A model generated the notes under the pieces. It worked only from the letters and a program-made list of their open reading frames with translations. It was not told the DNA's origin and ran no database searches. The position numbers and the translations under genes are program-made. 64,000 nt of DNA from Halomonas salipaludis (GTDB lineage Bacteria; Pseudomonadota; Gammaproteobacteria; Pseudomonadales; Halomonadaceae): positions 1 through 64,000 of the forward strand of contig NZ_NSKB01000003.1 in the NCBI RefSeq assembly GCF_002286975.1. Reading direction: 5' to 3'. This document shows positions 56,169 through 64,000 of the stretch, in pieces (within the stretch, counting starts at the first letter, position 1; the number at the start of each line of letters is the position of its first letter).

Positions 56169-56209
56169 GCATCTATCCACACACCCCAGGTGAGGGTGCG
56201 ACTCGCGAC
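56169..56209 (-). repeat. Degenerate terminal CRISPR repeat
   Basis: TCTATCCACACACCCC, then AGGTGAGG, GTGCG and ACTCGCGAC align with TCTATCCGCGCGCCCC, GTGCG and GGACGCGAC of the intact repeat, with a short insertion. It is followed by a 28-base pseudo-spacer and the first intact repeat. Confidence 0.65.
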
Positions 56210-56237
56210 CATCGGCACCGGCAAGATCGGCCGGGTT

Positions 56238-59200
56238 GTTTCTATCCGCGCGCCCCGTGCGGGACGCGACTTTTTGCAGCGGCCTTGCTGCGGCCGTTCT
56301 GGGCCTCGTTTCTATCCGCGCGCCCCGTGCGGGACGCGACTCGGCGCGCTCGGCCTTCTTCTCGTCGTCGAGCATGTTTCTATCCGCGCGCCCCGTGCGG
56401 GACGCGACGTGTTACTAAGCACGCTGACGGGGAGAGTGTCACCGTTTCTATCCGCGCGCCCCGTGCGGGACGCGACGGGTGGCCAACGCCGATGGCTGGG
56501 ACGCCAGCGCAGGTTTCTATCCGCGCGCCCCGTGCGGGACGCGACGCGAGCGGGAGACCCGCACCGGGCCGGATGGGCGCGTTTCTATCCGCGCGCCCCG
56601 TGCGGGACGCGACCGTCAGCTCGCTCGCGGAACCATTCAACGCCGAGGTTTCTATCCGCGCGCCCCGTGCGGGACGCGACTGGCGGCGCGCTGCAGGACC
56701 TGACGCACATGATGTTTCTATCCGCGCGCCCCGTGCGGGACGCGACTTCCGGCGGCGACGATGGAAATAACGAGGGCAATGTTTCTATCCGCGCGCCCCG
56801 TGCGGGACGCGACCACAGAAGAACAAGAAGTCTGGTGCGAGCTCGTGATGTTTCTATCCGCGCGCCCCGTGCGGGACGCGACGCGAGCGGCTGACCACCG
56901 AGCTGGCCCTGGGCGAGTTTCTATCCGCGCGCCCCGTGCGGGACGCGACTCGCGATCGGCGGCGACGATGACGTCATCGCTGCCGTTTCTATCCGCGCGC
57001 CCCGTGCGGGACGCGACTCTTGACCTCGAGGATGCCGGGGCCATGCCGGCGTTTCTATCCGCGCGCCCCGTGCGGGACGCGACTAGATCTCAATCCAGCC
57101 ACCATACAGAGCCCCCAGGTTTCTATCCGCGCGCCCCGTGCGGGACGCGACCGGTGGCGTCAAGGATGACGGCAAGACGCCAGAGTTTCTATCCGCGCGC
57201 CCCGTGCGGGACGCGACATGGCAAACGGACCTGGCTACGGCACTGGGCCTGTTTCTATCCGCGCGCCCCGTGCGGGACGCGACTATCGACCCAGGCTTGG
57301 GCGTAGAGGTCGCCGCGACGTTTCTATCCGCGCGCCCCGTGCGGGACGCGACCTTGCCCCAGGAGGTGCGCGAGGAGCTCAACGAGTTTCTATCCGCGCG
57401 CCCCGTGCGGGACGCGACGCGACCGAGATCCTGCGCTGCTACGCCGAGGAAGTTTCTATCCGCGCGCCCCGTGCGGGACGCGACTCTACGCCGCCATCCG
57501 AGACGGCAAGATACCGGGCGTGTTTCTATCCGCGCGCCCCGTGCGGGACGCGACAATTTCTCTATGCCGCGGGCGTCGAGCTCGGCGTGTTTCTATCCGC
57601 GCGCCCCGTGCGGGACGCGACGGCCACCCATGCGGTGGCCTCTTCCGTTGCAGGGAGTTTCTATCCGCGCGCCCCGTGCGGGACGCGACGCCACCCGACC
57701 ACATCTTGCGCAGCATGGTGGGGTTTCTATCCGCGCGCCCCGTGCGGGACGCGACGCGGGAGTAGACGACCTGCCCGGTGTTGGGGTCGTTTCTATCCGC
57801 GCGCCCCGTGCGGGACGCGACGATGGTGGCGATGGTCGGCAGGTGCACGGCAGTGTTTCTATCCGCGCGCCCCGTGCGGGACGCGACGCACCTGGTTGAG
57901 CACCTTGAGATCGGTGTTGGGTTTCTATCCGCGCGCCCCGTGCGGGACGCGACTCTACGTCAGCACCACCACGCCCGTAACAAGGAGGTGTTTCTATCCG
58001 CGCGCCCCGTGCGGGACGCGACCTCGAGGCGGTCGAGTCCGGCATCACCATGTTCGAGGTTTCTATCCGCGCGCCCCGTGCGGGACGCGACTGGGCCTGC
58101 TGCAGCACCAGACTGCCGGCGATCTGTTTCTATCCGCGCGCCCCGTGCGGGACGCGACGCTGGGGGTCATCGTTGAGGAGGACCGCCACCTATGTTTCTA
58201 TCCGCGCGCCCCGTGCGGGACGCGACGCGGCCACAGCCGTTGCCGGCCAGCCATCGAGCTGTTTCTATCCGCGCGCCCCGTGCGGGACGCGACAGGGCAA
58301 GGCCTTGGGCTTGTCGCTGCGAGCGACGTTTCTATCCGCGCGCCCCGTGCGGGACGCGACTGGACGCTTGCCGGCTGACGCTCGGTGTAGCCAAGTTTCT
58401 ATCCGCGCGCCCCGTGCGGGACGCGACACCGCCAATCCGACCGACATGTCCATCGTCGGCATGGTTTCTATCCGCGCGCCCCGTGCGGGACGCGACGCCA
58501 TGCGGCGGATGCTACGGACTGGGGAAGGTGTTTCTATCCGCGCGCCCCGTGCGGGACGCGACGAGGGAGGGGAGGCGCGGATCGATCCAGTAACGGGGTT
58601 TCTATCCGCGCGCCCCGTGCGGGACGCGACATATGGCGTGGGCGGCGGTCTGCCGTTCGAACTGGTTTCTATCCGCGCGCCCCGTGCGGGACGCGACGCC
58701 ACCAGGCGTTAGAGGACAAGCAAACCGACGATGTTTCTATCCGCGCGCCCCGTGCGGGACGCGACCAGGTCAGCAGCTTTGCAGGAAGCAACCCTCAAAA
58801 GTTTCTATCCGCGCGCCCCGTGCGGGACGCGACGCCATCGCCCACGGGCTGGCCAGGCCCATATCTAGTTTCTATCCGCGCGCCCCGTGCGGGACGCGAC
58901 CCGCGCTGCGTGAGTGGGCCGCTGAGGAGCGCGACGTTTCTATCCGCGCGCCCCGTGCGGGACGCGACACCGCACAAGAGCCCATCCTCGACGCCGCCAA
59001 CGTTTCTATCCGCGCGCCCCGTGCGGGACGCGACATGGCTGTCATAATGCAGATCCTCTTACTTGGTTGAGTTTCTATCCGCGCGCCCCGTGCGGGACGC
59101 GACGTGGCGGCAGTGCGGGTCAGCGCACGGTTGTAGGTTTCTATCCGCGCGCCCCGTGCGGGACGCGACGAGCGAGCAGCCGGCTTCTGCAGACTCTGCT

Positions 59201-62200
59201 CAAGTTTCTATCCGCGCGCCCCGTGCGGGACGCGACCAGCGAAGTGACTCAGCCCGAGCAGGTCACCATCCCGTTTCTATCCGCGCGCCCCGTGCGGGAC
59301 GCGACGATGAGCAGTGCGTAGCTGGCTGGATCATCACGGTTTCTATCCGCGCGCCCCGTGCGGGACGCGACATGCACAACTCAACGCGGTCACGCGGCAC
59401 GTTCTCGTTTCTATCCGCGCGCCCCGTGCGGGACGCGACTCGCGCAGGGGTTGTATGATGCACTAATCGCAATTGTTTCTATCCGCGCGCCCCGTGCGGG
59501 ACGCGACCCTGGCGGACTAGATTGGAGCGAGCACGGGGACTCGTTTCTATCCGCGCGCCCCGTGCGGGACGCGACTTGTGTATCCATCTTTTGTGTTGTC
59601 TGTCTCCGGGTTTCTATCCGCGCGCCCCGTGCGGGACGCGACGAGCGCACGCGGGAGATCATGCAATACGTGCGCGAGTTTCTATCCGCGCGCCCCGTGC
59701 GGGACGCGACCCGAATAGATCATGCGTGCGCCTGTAACAACACCGGGTTTCTATCCGCGCGCCCCGTGCGGGACGCGACTGCTAGGCCGTATGCGCGGGA
59801 TCCTGAAGCGCTGGCGTTTCTATCCGCGCGCCCCGTGCGGGACGCGACTCGCTGGCCTTGATTATGTGGATGAGTTTCATTTCAGTTTCTATCCGCGCGC
59901 CCCGTGCGGGACGCGACCCTCGCTGGCACTCTTGTCGCTGCAGGAGTGGTGGTTTCTATCCGCGCGCCCCGTGCGGGACGCGACGAGCGCTCTACGTTCT
60001 GGGCCAAGTGGCTAAAGCGTTTCTATCCGCGCGCCCCGTGCGGGACGCGACGCTGATTGTTAATGAGCTACGTAGACGACTTGGTGTTTCTATCCGCGCG
60101 CCCCGTGCGGGACGCGACTCGAGTTATCAGCGCACACGAAGATCCCCCGGGCGAGTTTCTATCCGCGCGCCCCGTGCGGGACGCGACGCAGCAGGCCGCC
60201 TCTACCTGCATGCGAATGTGCGAGTTTCTATCCGCGCGCCCCGTGCGGGACGCGACCTGCGCTGTAGTTAGCGTATGTTCAACAGATAGCGTTTCTATCC
60301 GCGCGCCCCGTGCGGGACGCGACGTGGCAGACGCTACGATCAAGGGCAGCGAGACGGGTTTCTATCCGCGCGCCCCGTGCGGGACGCGACCGTGCGCGAG
60401 AACTACGCTATTGATGGTGGTTTGTTTCTATCCGCGCGCCCCGTGCGGGACGCGACCAGCGGCACGCAATCGCGTTGGCGGCCTCGCTGTAGTTTCTATC
60501 CGCGCGCCCCGTGCGGGACGCGACGGGCTTGAGCGAGGTTCTCGCCGAGGACAGGATGTTTCTATCCGCGCGCCCCGTGCGGGACGCGACCTTCAGCACC
60601 TTGAGCGTCTCAGCGATATGGAAAAGTTTCTATCCGCGCGCCCCGTGCGGGACGCGACTCGACGTGCTCTGCGCGGAGTAAGCGCCCGCATGTGGTTTCT
60701 ATCCGCGCGCCCCGTGCGGGACGCGACTCCCAGTCCTGGCCTGTCTCTTCGCCCCACGTTAGTTTCTATCCGCGCGCCCCGTGCGGGACGCGACCCTTGT
60801 GCCGTATCGAGGGAAGGGGGGCGCCGAGGTTTCTATCCGCGCGCCCCGTGCGGGACGCGACGTTATAAGTTGTCGATATGCGTCTGTAGGGTTAATGTTT
60901 CTATCCGCGCGCCCCGTGCGGGACGCGACACTGCAATAAGTGCGATACTACCAAAGACACTTCTGTTTCTATCCGCGCGCCCCGTGCGGGACGCGACGCG
61001 GTGATGGAGTATGTTAATCGAGTGAGAGGAGTTTCTATCCGCGCGCCCCGTGCGGGACGCGACGCGTCGGGCGCTACGAGATCAACGAGCGCCGATACGT
61101 TTCTATCCGCGCGCCCCGTGCGGGACGCGACGACATCGAAGATGGGGTTGTTGCGCGACATCTGGAGGTTTCTATCCGCGCGCCCCGTGCGGGACGCGAC
61201 CAAGATGGCGGCGACATTCCACCAATTCCTGATGGTTTCTATCCGCGCGCCCCGTGCGGGACGCGACGAGGCTGAGCTAGCGACCCACCGCCATGACCTT
61301 GAGGTTTCTATCCGCGCGCCCCGTGCGGGACGCGACGCCGTGAGGTTGTGGCGCATCAAGACTAGCGCATCGTTTCTATCCGCGCGCCCCGTGCGGGACG
61401 CGACCTCTTCGCGCTCAAGCAGGAGTCCCGTGCTGGAATGTTTCTATCCGCGCGCCCCGTGCGGGACGCGACTAGGGCCATATTAGGCAATCATCGCCGC
61501 CATAAGGTTTCTATCCGCGCGCCCCGTGCGGGACGCGACGGTTCTGAATCTATCGACGTCACCAGTGATGGCGGTTTCTATCCGCGCGCCCCGTGCGGGA
61601 CGCGACGCCAGCGATGCCGCCCGCTGCGTTAACGGCAGCCAGTTTCTATCCGCGCGCCCCGTGCGGGACGCGACCCATCGCCCAAGTGCTCAACGCCACC
61701 AATGCGGGTTTCTATCCGCGCGCCCCGTGCGGGACGCGACACGTGGGCCGACACTGGCGAGGCGCAGACCGATCAGTTTCTATCCGCGCGCCCCGTGCGG
61801 GACGCGACCCTCGCTGGCACTCTTGTCGCTGCAGGAGTGGTGGTTTCTATCCGCGCGCCCCGTGCGGGACGCGACGAGCGCTCTACGTTCTGGGCCAAGT
61901 GGCTAAAGCGTTTCTATCCGCGCGCCCCGTGCGGGACGCGACGCTGATTGTTAATGAGCTACGTAGACGACTTGGTGTTTCTATCCGCGCGCCCCGTGCG
62001 GGACGCGACCGCCCTAAAGGACGGGGATTCCCAATTCAACGAGTTTCTATCCGCGCGCCCCGTGCGGGACGCGACACGATACGCTCAGGATTGGGTCAAA
62101 CACCACATTGTTTCTATCCGCGCGCCCCGTGCGGGACGCGACGGGGTTTTTTATTGCCCGCACAATCCTAATAGTCAGGTTTCTATCCGCGCGCCCCGTG

Positions 62201-63017
62201 CGGGACGCGACACCTACGTCATGGCGTCTAATCGTCACGATATGCCCTGTTTCTATCCGCGCGCCCCGTGCGGGACGCGACAGCTTACACTGTGCCCCGA
62301 CGGCGGGGCGTGTAAGTTTCTATCCGCGCGCCCCGTGCGGGACGCGACGGCCGAGTTCTTAGCCAGGCGGTGGAGGATGGCTTGTTTCTATCCGCGCGCC
62401 CCGTGCGGGACGCGACACCGGGCTAAGGTGAAATAATGGCGGTCCTAATTGTTTCTATCCGCGCGCCCCGTGCGGGACGCGACACAGTGGTTCGGGGCAG
62501 TGCCTGATTATGTGGACGTTTCTATCCGCGCGCCCCGTGCGGGACGCGACCGTCGATCTGATCAGCCGGGTTGTCGCCAGGGTTGTTTCTATCCGCGCGC
62601 CCCGTGCGGGACGCGACCGCATGAAGGGCTGGGCGGGATGGTTCCTGTTGCCGTTTCTATCCGCGCGCCCCGTGCGGGACGCGACAATAGCATGAGGCGC
62701 GTAAGGCGTGCTAGGGGTTGTTTCTATCCGCGCGCCCCGTGCGGGACGCGACACGTCCGATAGTTGGGGCCTCGCCTGAGTATGCGTTTCTATCCGCGCG
62801 CCCCGTGCGGGACGCGACGAGGATTAAGCCCATCCTCCACCGCCTGGCTAAGTTTCTATCCGCGCGCCCCGTGCGGGACGCGACATGGCTGGCGCGACCC
62901 TTGCGGTAGATGGCGCGGTTTCTATCCGCGCGCCCCGTGCGGGACGCGACTCTTCTGTAGTGAGCAATCTCACCGTGTCCGACTGTTTCTATCCGCGCGC
63001 CCCGTGCGGGACGCGAC
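56238..63017 (-). CRISPR. Type I-C-like CRISPR array, 101 repeats and 100 spacers
   Basis: The repeat is 33 bp; on the plus strand it runs GTTTCTATCCGCGCGCC, CCGTGCGGG, ACGCGAC. Counted by eye there are 101 apparently identical copies from 56238 to 62985 (starts), with spacers of 33-37 bp and period 66-70. On the minus strand the repeat begins GTCGCGTCCCGCACGGGG and ends CGCGGATAGAAAC, a variant of the type I-C consensus (which usually ends GGATTGAAAC). CGCGTCCC-GCAC-GGGGCGCG forms an 8-bp hairpin with one G-T wobble. Leader and cas2/cas1 at the high-coordinate end plus a degenerate repeat at the low end show that crRNA is read on the minus strand and new spacers enter near 62985. Spacers at 59918-60085 and 61809-61976 are duplicates. 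Confidence 0.97.
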
Positions 63018-63204
63018 TGCTCCTTTATAACGCATTGAAATACCGATCAAAATGGGCAGCATCTTGCGAAACTGCCAAAGTAACGCAGGGAAAGCACCCA
63101 TCAGCCGGCTGATAAATCTAAAAATCTTTCAAAATCATATTATTAAAGAGCCGCGAACCCACCGGGAAAGTGCCAGACACTATGGGTTCGCAAGACTAAG
63201 GAAA
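63018..63204 (-). promoter_or_regulatory. CRISPR leader
   Basis: 187 bp between cas2 and the first repeat, AT-rich toward the array. It carries an inverted repeat GCGAACCCA (63153-63161) / TGGGTTCGC (63183-63191), a CTTTAATAATATGATTTTGA stretch just after it on the minus strand, and a perfect 14-bp palindrome ATCAGCCGGCTGAT (63100-63113). Confidence 0.85.
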
Positions 63205-63495
63205 TCAGAAAACGAGCGGGCCGTTCATATCCAAGGCAGGCTTGGCGCCGATATGCTCGATTCGATTCTTCCAGTTCCTGCCCAGGAAATAGAAACGCAG
63301 GCTGTCGACTTCATCATCGATCAGGTCGATCAACCGCTGTCGCAAGCGCACCCATTGGTCGGGATCGACCTCGATCTCGAATACCGAGAATTGCACTCGT
63401 TGCCCGACATCTCGGCAAGCCTTGGCAACACGGCGCAGTCGCCCCTCGCCGCCATCGGAAGAAGTGCTGACATCGTAGCTGACCAGAACCATCAT
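63205..63495 (-). CDS. cas2: CRISPR-associated endonuclease Cas2, type I-C
   Basis: 96 residues. Opening MMVLVSYDVSTSSDGGEGRL has the beta1 strand and the conserved Asp, followed by RLRRVAKACRDVGQRVQFSV then FEIEVDPDQW, and RFYFLGRNWKNRIEHIGAKP. With Cas1 it forms the spacer-integration complex. AAGGAG is 9 bases before ATG 63495. It follows cas1 after 21 bases, and the array leader follows it, the standard cas1-cas2-array layout of I-C loci. Confidence 0.96.
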   Translation of the reverse strand: MMVLVSYDVSTSSDGGEGRLRRVAKACRDVGQRVQFSVFEIEVDPDQWVRLRQRLIDLIDDEVDSLRFYFLGRNWKNRIEHIGAKPALDMNGPLVF

Positions 63496-63516
63496 CGCGG
63501 CACTCTCCTTATCGGA

Positions 63517-64000
63517 TCACTTCCACAGGAAGGGTGGGTAGGCATCCAGATCGCCGCGCAGATGGCGCGCCAGCAATTGCGCCTGCAGAATCGGCAGCAT
63601 GCCTATTGGCGCCTTCTCGCCAATAAAGGCATGGTTGAGCTCTTCACGCTTCCGCTCCTGATAGGCAGTCAGTACGGTCTTGCGCGCATCGTCAGTCAGT
63701 ACCACGCCGCCACTTTCAGCAACCGTGAAATCCTTCTCCCGAAGCTGGCGACGATTGACTAGAGACAGCGCCAGTCGGTCCCCCAGCAGCGGCCTGAACT
63801 CCTCAGCCAGGTCGAGTGCCAAGCTGGGTCGCCCAGGCCGGTCGCGGTGCAGGAACCCTACCGCAGGGTCCAGTCCAACGCTTTCCAGCGCCGAACGGCA
63901 GTCGTGGGTCAGCAGCGTATAAAGAAAGGACAGCAGAGCATTGATGCGATCACGCGGAGGGCGGCGATTGCGGCCAGTGAAGCGGAAAGCTTCACCGTCA
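63517..64000 (-). CDS. cas1: CRISPR-associated endonuclease Cas1, type I-C (C-terminal 160 residues)
   Basis: Integrase subunit of the adaptation complex. The frame is open to the window edge, so about 160 of roughly 340 residues are present. Visible are [60 protein letters not shown] with the active-site His and the E-E region [20 protein letters not shown]. These match the I-C Cas1 pattern ([22 protein letters not shown]). Upstream genes on the minus strand beyond 64000 should be cas4 and the effector genes. Confidence 0.96.
   Translation of the reverse strand, partial: DGEAFRFTGRNRRPPRDRINALLSFLYTLLTHDCRSALESVGLDPAVGFLHRDRPGRPSLALDLAEEFRPLLGDRLALSLVNRRQLREKDFTVAESGGVVLTDDARKTVLTAYQERKREELNHAFIGEKAPIGMLPILQAQLLARHLRGDLDAYPPFLWK

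Noticed and set aside
56190-63112. Many overlapping ORFs across 56.2-63.1 kb encoding repeated FLSARPVRDAT or ASRTGRADRN peptides
   Set aside because: They are translations of the 33-bp CRISPR repeat and spacers in several frames; not genes or repeat proteins.

Overview
The window is high-GC gammaproteobacterial DNA, most likely from a Halomonas-type (Halomonadaceae) halophile. Supporting signs are the very acidic secreted proteins, NtrBC/GlnA with a sigma-54 promoter, a transketolase/epd/pgk/fba cluster and protein sequences close to gammaproteobacterial housekeeping genes. This assignment is an inference; there is no rRNA or tRNA in the window and no search was possible.

Layout. 1-8.5 kb: central carbon genes (3' part of tkt, then epd-pgk-fba), interrupted by a class I aldolase, two Hsp20 genes behind a sigma-32-like promoter, and an LrgA/LrgB pair. 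8.6-13.5 kb: LysR plus SDR, an LtrA-family membrane protein, GhrB reductase. 12-14.4 kb: three small, signal-peptide-bearing, extremely acidic proteins, two of them tandem paralogues. 14.8-20.8 kb: HAD phosphatase, YciH, lipoprotein, Sir2 deacetylase, NERD protein, RNase T2, dGTPase, with two copies of a structured intergenic repeat. 21-26.4 kb: ntrC, ntrB, a DUF4124 protein and glnA, with a readable sigma-54 promoter and NtrC boxes. 26.6-30.6 kb: glycosyltransferase-like protein, polysaccharide deacetylase, Tat-type amidohydrolase coupled to a probable outer-membrane protein. 30.7-41.6 kb: typA, threonine degradation (regulator, tdh, kbl), an NSS transporter and a branched-chain-type ABC importer without an adjacent binding protein.

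41.6-51.1 kb is a sulfur-flavoured block: a thiol dioxygenase, a four-domain rhodanese and a PLP C-S lyase in one overlapping operon, a divergent LysR, a tripartite tricarboxylate transporter (tctCBA), and a YeiE-like LysR divergent from a YeiH-type exporter. It lies between the ABC importer genes and a branched-chain-type binding protein (51.2-52.4 kb), which looks like the importer's missing part. 52.6-56.1 kb: C45-type acyltransferase/peptidase, a small gene behind a Fur-like box, DUF4202, an ABM-domain protein, DUF29, and a partial copy of the ABM gene running into a HicB-like ORF.

56.2-63.0 kb is a type I-C-like CRISPR array with 101 intact 33-bp repeats and 100 spacers. It is read on the minus strand from a leader at 63.0-63.2 kb next to cas2 and the 3' part of cas1, which runs off the window. 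A three-spacer block occurs twice in the array, and a degenerate repeat marks the old end. The effector cas genes would lie beyond position 64000.
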